From a bacterium (GTDB lineage: Bacteria; Joyebacterota; Joyebacteria; Joyebacterales; Joyebacteraceae): a DNA stretch of 30,619 nt. This document shows positions 6,110 through 14,934 of this stretch, piece after piece. The stretch covers positions 1 through 30,619 of the forward strand of contig JALGZK010000023.1 in assembly GCA_025774935.1 (NCBI GenBank), in the 5' to 3' direction. The position numbers were made by a program, and so were the translations under genes. The notes under the pieces are model-generated. The model saw only the letters and a list, made by a program, of their open reading frames with translations. It had not been told where the DNA came from and ran no database searches. Position 1 is the stretch's first letter, and the number at the start of each line of letters is the position of its first letter.

Positions 6110-7726
6110 TCAGGGCAGGTGTGGGGATTGCCTTGCAGAGCGGAAGGCGATCGACGCCGCGACCAGGAGACCGGCGAGGACGAGCATCGTCCACGCGAAC
6201 ACGTCGCCGTGTCGCGAGTAGAACGTCGTCTCCTCGACAACGGGGAGGTCGTACACGATCAAGGTGCGTTCGAAGATCGGTGTTCTCTCGAGCACGCGCC
6301 CGTACGGATCGACGACGAGCGAGACGCCGCTGTTGGCGCTCCTCGCCAGGCTCCGGCGGTTCTCGATGGACCGCATCACCGCCATCGACGCGTGCTGGAA
6401 CGGCATCGAGGTCCGGCCGTACCAGACGTCGTTCGTGACGTTCACGAGGAGCTCCGCGCCCCCCGCGACGAACTGCCGCACGAGCCTCGGGAAGATCGAC
6501 TCGTAGCAGATGAGCACAGAGAACTTCGCCGCGTGCAGCTCGAAGACGACCCGCTCCTCCCCCGGGGCGAAGTCCGCCTCGCCGAAGTCGACCTTCCTGA
6601 GGACGGGAATCAGGGTCGCTCCCGGGATGACCTCGCCGAACGGCACGAGATGGATCTTGTCGTACTTGCCCGCGTGCGACCCGTCCGGCATCACGAGGAG
6701 CACCGAGTTGTGGACCACGTGGTCGCCCGGCTCGTTCGAGAGGTACTCGACGTCAGGCATCCCTGTGAGGACCGGGCAGCCCGCGTCCACCGCGGCTTCG
6801 ACGACGCGGCGGTAGTTGGTCTCGTCACGGAGGAGGTAGCTCGGCGCCGCCGTCTCGGGCCAGACGACGAGGTCGGGTTCGTGGCGACCCGCCTCGGCCG
6901 ACAGCTCCCCCAGGACGTCGAAGCTCACGTGCTTGTAGTCCGCGTCCCACTTCTTCTTCCCCTCGATGTTCGGCTGGAGGACCGCGACCCTGATCGTCCG
7001 CTCGGGGTACCCGCGGCTCATTACGAGCGTTCCGTGCGCGGCCGGCAAGACGAGAGCGAGCACCAGCCCGACCACAACGGCTCGCCGGCGCCTCGCCCCG
7101 CCCTCGAGGAGTTCGAGCACGAGCGCGCTCACAAGCGCCATCCAGAACGACACCCCGAGGACGCCCGTGACCGACGCGAACTGAACCACCCGGGGGAAGA
7201 CGACGCCCGCGTACCCGAGATCGCCCCACGTCAGTCCCATGATGAAGAGCGACCGGAGCTGCTCGCAGGCGACCCAGAGGATGGGAAGCGCCAGCCACGA
7301 CGGGAATGCGGTCCGCCTCGTGACGAGCACGGCTGCCGCCGAGAAGAGCCCCCAGTAGGACGACTCGAGGAGCACGAGGAGCACGAGCGGCCCGCTCATG
7401 ACGATCGGGTTGTCCATCTCGTTCGCGGAGAGCAGGACGAGCCAGTAGAGGAGCGGCACGAAGAACGAGATCCCCGCGACGAGCCCCGGACGGAACGCGC
7501 TCCAGAACCCCGTCACACGGGTGTGCCGGAGGACGTAGAAGAACGGCACGAGCGCCAAGAACGCCGCCGGCAGGAAGTCGATCGGGGGAAACGCAAGCGA
7601 GAGCGCCGCCCCGCTCGCAGCGAGGAGGGCGTACTGCCTCGCGCGTGGAATCGTCTCGTGTCCCCTCACCGGTCTCGTCCCCCGTCTCCTCACCAGTCTC
7701 CTCACCTGTCTCCTCGCCCGACGCAC
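6110..7726 (-). CDS. lnt: Apolipoprotein N-acyltransferase
   Basis: Lnt adds the third acyl chain to the N-terminal Cys of lipoproteins in the inner membrane, the last step of maturation in diderms. The N-terminal half has about six to eight hydrophobic helices (residues about 32-235). The periplasmic nitrilase-fold domain follows, with the catalytic triad Glu291 (VVWPETAAPS), Lys357 (GKYDKIHLVPFGE) and Cys407 (VLICYES). The motif NVTNDVWYG is also present. At 538 residues it is full length. The start is uncertain: GTG at 7726 lies 3 bp after the phosphoglycerate mutase stop, but an in-frame 12-bp tandem repeat supplies several further GTG codons, each with an SD-like GAGGAG just upstream. 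The Arg-rich N-terminus (RRQVRRLVRRRG) is the translated repeat and may not all be made. Confidence 0.93.
   Translation of the reverse strand: MRRARRQVRRLVRRRGTRPVRGHETIPRARQYALLAASGAALSLAFPPIDFLPAAFLALVPFFYVLRHTRVTGFWSAFRPGLVAGISFFVPLLYWLVLLSANEMDNPIVMSGPLVLLVLLESSYWGLFSAAAVLVTRRTAFPSWLALPILWVACEQLRSLFIMGLTWGDLGYAGVVFPRVVQFASVTGVLGVSFWMALVSALVLELLEGGARRRRAVVVGLVLALVLPAAHGTLVMSRGYPERTIRVAVLQPNIEGKKKWDADYKHVSFDVLGELSAEAGRHEPDLVVWPETAAPSYLLRDETNYRRVVEAAVDAGCPVLTGMPDVEYLSNEPGDHVVHNSVLLVMPDGSHAGKYDKIHLVPFGEVIPGATLIPVLRKVDFGEADFAPGEERVVFELHAAKFSVLICYESIFPRLVRQFVAGGAELLVNVTNDVWYGRTSMPFQHASMAVMRSIENRRSLARSANSGVSLVVDPYGRVLERTPIFERTLIVYDLPVVEETTFYSRHGDVFAWTMLVLAGLLVAASIAFRSARQSPHLP
7661..7720 (-). repeat. 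12-bp tandem repeat (5 units) across the lnt start
   Basis: Five consecutive imperfect 12-bp units on the minus strand (consensus GGTGAGGAGACN) fill exactly 60 bp. In frame they encode a four-residue Arg-rich repeat (RR-L/Q-V). Each good unit contains GAGGAGA followed 5-6 nt later by the GTG of the next unit, so the repeat is an array of ribosome binding site plus start codon. Adding or losing a unit keeps the frame and would change only the number of start sites and the length of the basic N-terminus. Confidence 0.75.
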
Positions 7727-7729
7727 TCC

Positions 7730-8941
7730 CTACGCCCCGAACTTCGCCAGGCGCCCGGCGTGCGCGAGCATGAGCGCCATGAGGTCGGTGGCCCGCACGA
7801 CGCCGAGGCCGCCGCTCGCGAAGGCCGACTCTCCGAACCGGTCGACCGCGTCGACGCGCGCGCTCTTCGCCCTGAGCGCGACCGGCACCGGATGCCAGCT
7901 GTGAGACGCCAGTGCCGCCGGGGTCGAATGGTCCCCCGTCACGAGCAGCACGTCGGGACCGACCGCGAGGACGCGTGGCACGACCGTGTCGAAGAGCTCG
8001 GTCGCGGCGACCTTGCGGTCGAAGTCCCCGTCCTCGCCCGTGGAATCGGTCTTCTTGAAGTGGATGAAGAAGAAGTCGTAGTCCCCGTACGCCCCCTCGA
8101 GCGCCGCGCCGAGCTCCTCCGGCGTCTCCGCGGGCGGCAGGACGTCCATGCCCACGAGCCCGGCGACGCCGCGGTACATCGGGTAGCCCGCGATCGCCGC
8201 GGCCCGGACTCTGTATCGCTCGCCGAACGTGGGGATGTCAGGTCGGGTCGAGATCCCCCGAAGCGTGAGCATGTTGGCCCTGGGTTCGTCCTTGAGCATC
8301 TCGGCCGCCGCCCCCAGGAACGCCCTGAGAAGTTCCGCGGTCTTCTCCTGCTCGCGTGCGACCCCCTCGAACGGAAGCGGCGGGACGCCGGTAGCCTGCG
8401 GGTCGGTGTCGTTCAGACCGCCCTCGAGACCCGCCCCCCTCAGGACGATGACCGCTCTGTGCTCCTTCACGGGTCGCACGAAGACCTCGACGCCCGGCAG
8501 CTTGATGCGGTCGAGCCTCTCGGCGAGCTCCGTGCACTTCTCCGTCGGGATGCGCCCGGCCCGTCGGTCGGTGATGCGGCCCTCCGCATCGACCGTCGCG
8601 AAGTTCACGCGGATCGCGACGTCGCCTTCCGCGAGACCGAACCCGATCCCCAGCGCCTCGAGCACTCCCCTCCCGATCACGCACCCGACCGGATCGTACC
8701 CGAAGAGCGCCATGTGCGCGGGGCCGCTGCCTGGGGTGATCCCCGGTGCGATCGGCACGTGGAGACCCGTCACCGACTCCCTCGCGAGCGCGTCGAGGTT
8801 CGGCGTGCTCGCCGCCTCGATCTCGGTGAGCCCCGTCCCAGGGTGCGGCAGTCCCCCCAGCCCGTCCGCCACGAGCAAGACGACCTTCCCGCCCGACTCC
8901 TGCGCGACCGCGTCCGGAAGCGTGGGTCTTTCGAGGTTCAT
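7730..8941 (-). CDS. apgM: Cofactor-independent phosphoglycerate mutase, archaeal (ApgM) type
   Basis: This enzyme interconverts 3- and 2-phosphoglycerate in glycolysis and gluconeogenesis. It belongs to the alkaline phosphatase superfamily. The 403 residues fit ApgM rather than the longer GpmI form. Metal-site motifs are LLVADGLGG (Asp26), the phospho-acceptor serine segment TPGSGPAHMALFGYDP (Ser72) and the C-terminal GDHSTP; HFKKTDSTGEDGD gives further metal ligands. The gene begins 26 bp after tgt and ends 3 bp before lnt, so it belongs to the same transcript. ApgM occurs in archaea and scattered bacteria. The family is clear. Some bacterial members have been linked to phosphonopyruvate decarboxylase-like functions in annotation, but the motifs here fit a mutase. 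Confidence 0.9.
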   Translation of the reverse strand: MNLERPTLPDAVAQESGGKVVLLVADGLGGLPHPGTGLTEIEAASTPNLDALARESVTGLHVPIAPGITPGSGPAHMALFGYDPVGCVIGRGVLEALGIGFGLAEGDVAIRVNFATVDAEGRITDRRAGRIPTEKCTELAERLDRIKLPGVEVFVRPVKEHRAVIVLRGAGLEGGLNDTDPQATGVPPLPFEGVAREQEKTAELLRAFLGAAAEMLKDEPRANMLTLRGISTRPDIPTFGERYRVRAAAIAGYPMYRGVAGLVGMDVLPPAETPEELGAALEGAYGDYDFFFIHFKKTDSTGEDGDFDRKVAATELFDTVVPRVLAVGPDVLLVTGDHSTPAALASHSWHPVPVALRAKSARVDAVDRFGESAFASGGLGVVRATDLMALMLAHAGRLAKFGA

Positions 8942-8966
8942 CGTGTCCTCCGTCGTTGGTTGCGAA

Positions 8967-10118
8967 TCACATCACGCCGGCTCGAGCCGCGCTTCCGCCG
9001 CTCTGTCCGTACATCTCGAAGAACCCGCGCCTCCAATCCGGGAAGCGCCCTTCGACGATCGCCCGACGCATGTCCCGCATCATCGTGAGGTAGAACGCGA
9101 GACTGTGGATCGTGGCGAGCCTGCCGGCGAGCGACTCCTCCGCCTGGAACAGGTGGCGGAGGTACGAGCGCGAGAAGTTCCGGCACGTGTAGCACCCGCA
9201 GCCCTCGTCGAGCGGTCGCTCGTCTCTCGCGTACTCCGCGTTCTTGACGACGAGCCTGCCTCGCGATGTGAAGACGGTGCCCTTGCGCGCGTTCCTCGTC
9301 GGCATGACGCAATCGAACATGTCGAGCCCCTGCGCGACCGACCCGACAAGATCCTCCGGGAATCCCTGTCCCATGAAGTACCGCGGCTTCCCGGCCGGGA
9401 GCTCCCCGACGACGACGTCGACCAGCTCGCGCATCACACCCGCGGGCTCTCCGACAGCCAGTCCGCCGATCGCGTAGCCCGGGAACTCCATCCCCGCCAG
9501 CGCCGCCGCGGACTCGGCGCGGAGGTCGGCGTACGTCGCTCCCTGGACGATCCCGAAGAGCGCCTGCTCCCCGGGGTCTTCTCGCCACGCCGCGAGCGCG
9601 CGCTCGGCCCATCGCAGCGTGAGCTCGTGCGAGTGCTTCGCGTACTCCCGCTCCGCAGGATACGCCACACACTCGTCGAGCGCCATGATGATGTCGGCCC
9701 CGATGTCGCGCTGGATGGCGACGTTCTGCTCCGGGGACATGAAGTGCCGGGAGCCGTCGAGGTGGGACTGGAACTCGAGCCCGTCCTCGGTCACGCGGTT
9801 CAGGTTCGCGAGGCTGAAGACCTGGTAGCCCCCGCTGTCGGTCAGGATCGCCTGGTCCCACCCCATGAACCGGTGGAGGCCTCCCGCCTCCCGGACCACG
9901 TCGGTCCCGGGACGGAGGTAGAGGTGGTACGCGTTCGCGAGGATAATCTGCGCCCCGACCGCCTGGAGGTCGGCGGGGTCGAGCGTCTTCACCGTCGCCT
10001 GCGTCCCGACCGGCATGAAGACCGGCGTCTCGACGACGCCGTGCGGCGTCGTGAGCTCGCCCGCACGCGCCCCGGTCTCCTCGTCCTCGGCGATGATCCT
10101 GAACTCGAACACCGGCAT
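8967..10118 (-). CDS. tgt: Queuine tRNA-ribosyltransferase
   Basis: Bacterial Tgt exchanges guanine-34 of GUN-anticodon tRNAs for preQ1, the first tRNA-level step of queuosine synthesis. Counting from ATG 10118, the 383-residue protein has the general acid/base Asp94 (LTDSGGYQVFSL), the nucleophile Asp269 (DCVMPTRNARKG) and the zinc ligands Cys307, Cys309, Cys312 and His338. GGIAVG-like substrate binding is present as GGLAVGE near 218. The start could instead be GTG at 10112: GGAGG directly abuts the ATG but is 6 nt from the GTG, a better spacing. Longer in-frame extension to 10181 would overlap queA and lacks family similarity. It is part of the queH-queA-tgt cluster. Confidence 0.95.
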   Translation of the reverse strand: MPVFEFRIIAEDEETGARAGELTTPHGVVETPVFMPVGTQATVKTLDPADLQAVGAQIILANAYHLYLRPGTDVVREAGGLHRFMGWDQAILTDSGGYQVFSLANLNRVTEDGLEFQSHLDGSRHFMSPEQNVAIQRDIGADIIMALDECVAYPAEREYAKHSHELTLRWAERALAAWREDPGEQALFGIVQGATYADLRAESAAALAGMEFPGYAIGGLAVGEPAGVMRELVDVVVGELPAGKPRYFMGQGFPEDLVGSVAQGLDMFDCVMPTRNARKGTVFTSRGRLVVKNAEYARDERPLDEGCGCYTCRNFSRSYLRHLFQAEESLAGRLATIHSLAFYLTMMRDMRRAIVEGRFPDWRRGFFEMYGQSGGSAARAGVM

Positions 10119-10158
10119 CCTCCGAACGCCCGGTCGGTCCGCGCTCCGCAGCACCGTC

Positions 10159-11202
10159 CTACAGAAGCAGCATCGCGTCACCGTAGCTGTAGAAGCGGTA
10201 GCGTTCGCGCACAGCTTCCTCGTACGCCGCGAGCACCGCCTCCCGACCGCCGAACGCAGAGACTAGCATGAGAAGGGTCGAGCGCGGGAGGTGGAAGTTG
10301 GTGACGAGGACGTCGACGCACCGGAATCGGTACGGCGGGCGGATGAAGAGCCGCGAGGACCCCGAACCGGCGGCGACACGGCCATCCCCGTCGGCCACCG
10401 TCTCGAGGACCCGCACCGACGTGGTCCCCACGGCGACGACACGTCTGCCTCGCTCGCGGGTCTCATTGATGGCCAGCGCGGCCTCCTCGGAGACTTCGAA
10501 GCGCTCCTCCTCCATCTCGTGCTCCTCGGGGTCCTCGGTGGCGACCGGGCGGAACGTGCCGATCCCCACGTGGAGGACGACCCTGGCGACCCCGACGCCC
10601 TTCCCTGCGAGCTCTTCGAGAAGCGGGTCCGTGAAGTGGAGCCCGGCCGTCGGCGCCGCGACGGCGCCCGGCACGCGGGCGTAGACGGTCTGGTAGCGGT
10701 CGCGGTCGGAGGGCTCCGGCTCGCGATCGATGTAGGGCGGGAGCGGGACCTGGCCGAGCTCGCCGAGCACCTTCTCGAACTCGCCCTCGAATGAGAGCTC
10801 CACCTCACGCCGGCCGCCAGGCAGGACGCGCGTCACCTGCGCTGCGAGCCTCCCGCTCCCGAACTCGAGGACCGTGCCCTCGCGGACCCGCGCGGCGGGC
10901 CGGACCAGCACCACCCACCGCGGCGTCGGCCCGCCCGACGCCAGCTCGCGGAGCGCGAACATCTCTACCTTCCCGCCGGTCTCGCGCTTCCGCCCGAGAA
11001 GCCGCGCCGGGATCACGAGGCTCTCGTTCACGACGACGAGGTCGCCGGGGTGGAGGTACTCGACGATGTCGCGGAAGACGCGATGCTCGACCGGGCCCGT
11101 CCCCCGCCGCAATACGAGAAGACGCGACTCGTCGCGTCTCTCGGAGGGGTACTTGGCGATGAGCTCCTTGGGAAGCTCGTAGTCGAAGTCGGATGTCCTC
11201 AC
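10159..11202 (-). CDS. queA: S-adenosylmethionine:tRNA ribosyltransferase-isomerase QueA
   Basis: QueA moves the ribosyl part of S-adenosylmethionine onto preQ1 in tRNA, giving epoxyqueuosine. The 347 residues start RTSDFDYELPKELIA and include the family hallmarks SRLLVL, the GAVAAPTAGLHFT motif near 205-217, LHVGIGTFRPV and the C-terminal TNFHLPRSTLLMLVSAFGG. The start is taken at GTG 11202 because it gives the standard N-terminus. No strong Shine-Dalgarno is visible; translation may be coupled to queH, which ends 28 bp upstream. An upstream in-frame extension to 11271 would overlap queH and is not family-like. Confidence 0.95.
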   Translation of the reverse strand: MRTSDFDYELPKELIAKYPSERRDESRLLVLRRGTGPVEHRVFRDIVEYLHPGDLVVVNESLVIPARLLGRKRETGGKVEMFALRELASGGPTPRWVVLVRPAARVREGTVLEFGSGRLAAQVTRVLPGGRREVELSFEGEFEKVLGELGQVPLPPYIDREPEPSDRDRYQTVYARVPGAVAAPTAGLHFTDPLLEELAGKGVGVARVVLHVGIGTFRPVATEDPEEHEMEEERFEVSEEAALAINETRERGRRVVAVGTTSVRVLETVADGDGRVAAGSGSSRLFIRPPYRFRCVDVLVTNFHLPRSTLLMLVSAFGGREAVLAAYEEAVRERYRFYSYGDAMLLL

Positions 11203-11230
11203 AGGGCGCGCGCCGGTGGGCCCGGCGCGG

Positions 11231-11764
11231 TCACTCCTCCTCCCCGTATCGCTCGTGCTCGCTGAACACACAGCCGCAGTACTGCTGGCGGTAGACTCCC
11301 ATCTCCTTCGAGGCGCGCACGCCCTCCATCACCTTCGGCCGGCAGTCGCGGTAGATGAACCTGACGCCGTGCTCGGCGGCCGCCTCCTCCCCGGCCTTCC
11401 GGATCTCCTCGTGGTCCTGCTGCGTGGAGACGAGCATCGTCGTCGTGAAGGCGTCGTACCCGCCCTCCTTCGCGAGCGCCGCCACTCGGCCGAGGCGCAT
11501 CCGGTAGCAGGCCGGGCACCGGTCGTCCTCGCTGCCCGCGACCGCCCGGAGGAACTCCCTGAGCCCGTAGTCTTCCTCGTGCACGATCTCGACGCCGTGC
11601 GCCAGGGCGACCTCGCGGGCCGCGTCGCGCCTCTTCACGAACTCGAGATACGGATGGATGTTGGGGTTCACGAAGGCCGCGTCGACCTCGTGCCCTTCGG
11701 CGGCCAGTCCCCTGAGGGGGACGATGGCGCACGGCCCGCAGCAGACGTGCAGGAGTACTCTCAT
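11231..11764 (-). CDS. queH: Epoxyqueuosine reductase QueH
   Basis: QueH performs the last step of queuosine synthesis, reducing epoxyqueuosine to queuosine in tRNA. It is the cobalamin-independent replacement for QueG. The 177-residue protein shows the DUF208/QueH cysteine pattern: HVCCGPCA (Cys8, Cys9, Cys12), RCPACYRMRL (Cys83, Cys86) and YRQQYCGC (Cys163, Cys165). These ligate the [4Fe-4S] cluster and the adjacent metal. The substrate-site segment FTTTMLVSTQQDHE is conserved. Lying directly before queA and tgt, it completes a three-gene set for all tRNA-level queuosine steps. Confidence 0.93.
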   Translation of the reverse strand: MRVLLHVCCGPCAIVPLRGLAAEGHEVDAAFVNPNIHPYLEFVKRRDAAREVALAHGVEIVHEEDYGLREFLRAVAGSEDDRCPACYRMRLGRVAALAKEGGYDAFTTTMLVSTQQDHEEIRKAGEEAAAEHGVRFIYRDCRPKVMEGVRASKEMGVYRQQYCGCVFSEHERYGEEE

Positions 11765-11794
11765 GGTCTCGCGTGTCTCATGAAGGGCTACCCG

Positions 11795-12838
11795 CTACAG
11801 CAGCTCCGACTGGGCGCCGGGCTCGACCGCGGAGCGGGGGGACTCGCCGAAGTACTCGTGGGCGGAGGGAGTCGCCTCTCTACCGCGCGGGGTCCGCTTG
11901 AGGAACCCCTCCTGGATGAGGAACGGCTCGTAGATCTCCTCGATCGTCTCCGCCTCTTCGCCGACCGCGACCGCCAGGCTCTTGATGCCGACGGGGCCGC
12001 CGCCGAACCGGTGGACGACCGCCTCGAGGATCCTTCGGTCCATCTCGTCCAGTCCGCGCTCGTCGACCTCGAGCCGGAGGAGCGACTCGTGAGCGACCTC
12101 GGCCGTCACGTGACCGTCGCCCATCACCTCCGCGAAGTCCCGCACCCTCCGAAGCAGTCGGTTCGCGATCCGCGGCGTCCCGCGCGAACGGCGCGCGATC
12201 TCGAGCGCGCCTTCGTCGTCGATCGGGACCGTGAGGATCCGCGCCGACCGGGTGACGATCCGCGCGAGTTCGTCCGCGTTGTAGTAGTTGAGCCGCTGCG
12301 CGACCCCGAACCGCGACCTCAGGGGCGACGTCAGAAGCCCCGCCCTCGTCGTCGCGCCCACGAGCGTGAAGTGCTCGAGGTTCAGCTTCACGTTCCGCGC
12401 CGACGGCCCCTTGTCCAGGACTATGTCGACCGAGAACTCCTCCATGGCCGGATAGAGGTACTCCTCGACCACGTGCTGGAGCCGGTGGATCTCGTCGATG
12501 AAGAGGACGTCGCCGCGCTTGAGGTTCGTGAGGATGCCCGTGAGGTCGTACGCGCGCTCGATGACGGGACCCGACGTCGCGATGAGGTCGGTCCTCATCT
12601 CGGTCGCGATGATGTGGGCGAGCGTCGTCTTGCCGAGCCCCGGGGGCCCGTAGAAGAGGCAGTGGTCGAGGGGCTCGTCGCGCTTCCGTGCCGCCTCGAT
12701 GAAGACCGCGAGGTTGTCCTTGAGGTTCTCCTGCCCGACGAACTCCGCGAAGTCGGCCGGTCGGAGCGTGGTCTCGAACCGCACGTCGTCGTTCGAGAGG
12801 CTCGGCGCCGTCACGCGCTGGGACGTCTGGCTCTCCAT
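11795..12838 (-). CDS. ruvB: Holliday junction branch-migration ATPase RuvB
   Basis: RuvB is the AAA+ motor that, with RuvA, drives branch migration of Holliday junctions. The 347 residues contain the N-terminal [19 protein letters not shown] segment, Walker [10 protein letters not shown] at 64-72, Walker [11 protein letters not shown] at 111-120, sensor 1 [18 protein letters not shown] with the arginine finger, and the C-terminal winged helix (RTPRGREAT) that contacts DNA. Length and motifs are complete. The gene begins 22 bp after ruvA and ends 30 bp before queH. The extra C-terminal tail after HEYFG (about 15 residues) is not part of the family core. Confidence 0.96.
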   Translation of the reverse strand: MESQTSQRVTAPSLSNDDVRFETTLRPADFAEFVGQENLKDNLAVFIEAARKRDEPLDHCLFYGPPGLGKTTLAHIIATEMRTDLIATSGPVIERAYDLTGILTNLKRGDVLFIDEIHRLQHVVEEYLYPAMEEFSVDIVLDKGPSARNVKLNLEHFTLVGATTRAGLLTSPLRSRFGVAQRLNYYNADELARIVTRSARILTVPIDDEGALEIARRSRGTPRIANRLLRRVRDFAEVMGDGHVTAEVAHESLLRLEVDERGLDEMDRRILEAVVHRFGGGPVGIKSLAVAVGEEAETIEEIYEPFLIQEGFLKRTPRGREATPSAHEYFGESPRSAVEPGAQSELL

Positions 12839-12860
12839 CCGGTTCCCTCCAGGCCGGCCT

Positions 12861-13454
12861 CTACCCCGTCTTCCGGAGCGCCCGCCTGATGAGCTCCTCG
12901 ACGGGAAGCTCGCACGCGGCCTCCCGCTGGACCTTGAGCACCGCCTCCCGCGCGGAGGCCCGGCGCATGCCGAGAGCGACCAGGGCGAGCACGGCGTCGC
13001 CGATGTCCTCGTGCTCAGCGGCGCCGCCGGCTCCCACGGACGAGACGTCGAGACCGGAGAGCTTCTCCTTGAGGTCGACGATCATCCGCTGTGCCGTCTT
13101 CTTACCTATTCCGGAGATGCTTGTCAAGAGCCCGAGGTCCTCCTCCACTACCGCTCGGTGGAATATCTCCGGCGAGAGACCCGATAGGACAGCGAGCCCG
13201 AGCTTCGGGCCGATCCCCGAGACGGAGATGAGCTCCCGGAAGATGGTCCGCTCGGCCTCCGTCAGGAACCCGAAGAGGTCGAGCGCGTCCTCCTTGACGT
13301 GGAGGTGCGTAAGGAGCCTGATGTCGTCGCCTTCCTCGCCCAGGTCCCGGAAGGTCGAGAGCGGGACGAGGAGCCCGTAGCCGACTCCCCCGACGTCGAC
13401 GACGACGCCGGCCGGGGCCTTCCTGACGAGCGTGCCTCTGAGCTCCGAGATCAT
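12861..13454 (-). CDS. ruvA: Holliday junction DNA-binding protein RuvA
   Basis: RuvA binds four-way junctions as a tetramer and loads RuvB. The 197-residue protein has the OB-fold start [28 protein letters not shown], two helix-hairpin-helix motifs ([21 protein letters not shown] and [21 protein letters not shown]) and a short C-terminal domain ([20 protein letters not shown]) that contacts RuvB. The ATG at 13454 was chosen because it gives the canonical N-terminus; the in-frame extension further up overlaps ruvC. The gene starts 29 bp after the ruvC stop. Confidence 0.95.
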   Translation of the reverse strand: MISELRGTLVRKAPAGVVVDVGGVGYGLLVPLSTFRDLGEEGDDIRLLTHLHVKEDALDLFGFLTEAERTIFRELISVSGIGPKLGLAVLSGLSPEIFHRAVVEEDLGLLTSISGIGKKTAQRMIVDLKEKLSGLDVSSVGAGGAAEHEDIGDAVLALVALGMRRASAREAVLKVQREAACELPVEELIRRALRKTG

Positions 13455-13483
13455 CGGGCGACCGCCCCCTTCTTCTTCGGACC

Positions 13484-13981
13484 TCACCCAGGAACGGCGG
13501 CTCTCAGCTTGTGGAGATGACAGAGGGCGACGGCGATCGCGTCGGACTCGTCCTCGCACATCCCTTCCAGCGAGACGTTGAGGAGCCGCGACACCATCGA
13601 CGCGACCTGGGACTTCGTCGCTGACCCGACACCCACGACCGACAGCTTCACCTCGCGCGGGGCGTACTCAAAGACGGGGAGCTTCGCCTGGGCTGCCGCG
13701 AGGAGCGCGACGCCGCGCGCGTGACCGAGCAGAAGAGACGACCTGACGTTCCTGGCCTGGAAGACGTTCTCGACCGCGACCTCGTCGGGACGGTGAGCCT
13801 CGATCTGGCGGACGACCTCGGAGTGGATTCTGTCGAGACGTTCGGCGAGCGGCGCCTTCGCGGGTGTCCGGATGCTGCTCCACCCGACGACCTCGAGGTG
13901 GCGTCCTTCTTCGGAGATGACACCGAACCCGGTGACGATCGTGCCGGGATCGATGCCGAGCACGGTCTTCTTCTCGGCCAC
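13484..13981 (-). CDS. ruvC: Holliday junction resolvase RuvC
   Basis: RuvC is the RNase H-fold endonuclease that cleaves Holliday junctions symmetrically. The 165 residues contain the acidic catalytic residues Asp11 (LGIDPG), Glu71 (AVENVF), and Asp144 and Asp147 (CEDESDAIAVALCH). The segment RNVRSSLLLGHARGV is also typical. It starts at GTG 13981, with GAGG about 10 nt upstream. A 122-bp gap with a hairpin separates it from yebC. The order yebC-ruvC-ruvA-ruvB is a widespread bacterial arrangement. Confidence 0.95.
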   Translation of the reverse strand: MAEKKTVLGIDPGTIVTGFGVISEEGRHLEVVGWSSIRTPAKAPLAERLDRIHSEVVRQIEAHRPDEVAVENVFQARNVRSSLLLGHARGVALLAAAQAKLPVFEYAPREVKLSVVGVGSATKSQVASMVSRLLNVSLEGMCEDESDAIAVALCHLHKLRAAVPG

Positions 13982-14079
13982 GACGGAATGCCTCGTTTGC
14001 GGAGTCTCGAGCTGCGCTTGCCGATACCCGAGCAGAGTCTGCGCCTGCTGCGTCTGCGCCTGGTGCTTATGCGAAGCCC

Positions 14080-14099
14080 CGAACGGTGCTCCCCGTTCG
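14080..14099 (-). other. Hairpin just downstream of yebC (yebC-ruvC spacer)
   Basis: CGAACGG and CCGTTCG form a 7-bp stem with a 6-nt loop, beginning 4 nt after the yebC stop. No U-run follows in the direction of transcription, so it looks like a partial attenuator or mRNA 3'-end stabiliser rather than a strong terminator. The rest of the spacer has two near-identical 15-bp tandem copies containing GTCTGCGCCTG (about 14037-14065) and nothing else I recognise. Confidence 0.45.
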
Positions 14100-14103
14100 C
14101 GCG

Positions 14104-14859
14104 CTACGCTTCGTCCTTCAGGGCCTCCATGATCTCGTCGGGGATGTCGAAGTTTGCGGAGACGTTCTGGACATCGTCCTGATCGTCGAGCGAGTTCATG
14201 AGCTTCAGGATCTTGCGGGCATCCTTCTCCTCGAGCTTGACGGTCGTCCCGGGGATGCGCGTGACCTCGGCGTGGTTCACGCCGATCTCCGCTGCGGTCA
14301 GGGCCTCGCGGACAGCGGCGAAGTCCTTCGGGTCGGTCGTGATCTCGAAGTTCTCGCCCTCGGTCTTGAGATCCTCCGCCCCAGCCTCGAGCACGACCTC
14401 GAGCACCCGGTCCTCGTCGTTCCCTTCAACGGGAACCGTGATCATCCCCTTCTGCGTGAAGTTCCACGCGACGCTGCCGCCCTCACCGAGGTGACCGTCG
14501 TGCTTCATGAGGATGTGACGGATCTCCCCGACCGTGCGGTTCTTGTTGTCCGTCAGGACGTCGATCATGAGTGCGACGCCCGCGGACCCGTACGCCTCGT
14601 AGACGACCGACTCGTAGGTGACGCCCTTGATCTGCCCGGAGCCCTTCGCGATCGCCTTGTCGATCTTGTCGTTCGGCATGTTGGCGTCGCGCGCGCCCTG
14701 CACCGCCGTCCGGAGCCGGATGTTCGTGTTGACGTCCGGGCCGCCCTCGCGCGCCGCGACCTCTATGAGGCGCGCGTGGCGGTTGAAGATCTTGCCGCGC
14801 TTCGCGTCGGCAGCGCCCTTCTTGTGCTTGATGCTTGCCCACTTCGAGTGTCCCGACAT
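14104..14859 (-). CDS. yebC: YebC/TACO1-family translation or transcription factor
   Basis: The 251 residues begin MSGHSKWASIKHKKGAADAK, the invariant YebC/PmpR start, followed by GKIFNRHARLI, GGPDVNTNIRLRTAV and ANMPNDKIDKAIAKGSG. Family members were first described as DNA-binding regulators (including of ruv or quorum-sensing genes). Family members, including mitochondrial TACO1, have since been shown to relieve ribosome stalling at proline-rich stretches. The Shine-Dalgarno GGGAGGAA is well placed before the ATG. It sits between an EF-G paralogue and the ruv genes, which fits a role in translation as well as linkage with ruvC. Confidence 0.95.
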   Translation of the reverse strand: MSGHSKWASIKHKKGAADAKRGKIFNRHARLIEVAAREGGPDVNTNIRLRTAVQGARDANMPNDKIDKAIAKGSGQIKGVTYESVVYEAYGSAGVALMIDVLTDNKNRTVGEIRHILMKHDGHLGEGGSVAWNFTQKGMITVPVEGNDEDRVLEVVLEAGAEDLKTEGENFEITTDPKDFAAVREALTAAEIGVNHAEVTRIPGTTVKLEEKDARKILKLMNSLDDQDDVQNVSANFDIPDEIMEALKDEA

Positions 14860-14934
14860 CCGATTCCTCCCGTCCGGATGCCCGCCGGGGCCACCGGTCA
14901 GACTTCCGGCTTCCCGGCACGGCTCGACACGTCG

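Noticed and set aside
5870-9088. A 1072-codon open frame on the plus strand
   Set aside because: It lies antisense to lnt and apgM, which have complete catalytic motifs. Its translation is a low-complexity Arg/Glu/Asp/His mix typical of the complement of GC-rich genes, as are other long plus-strand frames at 1162-2577, 2641-4110, 14086-16020 and 20028-22220.
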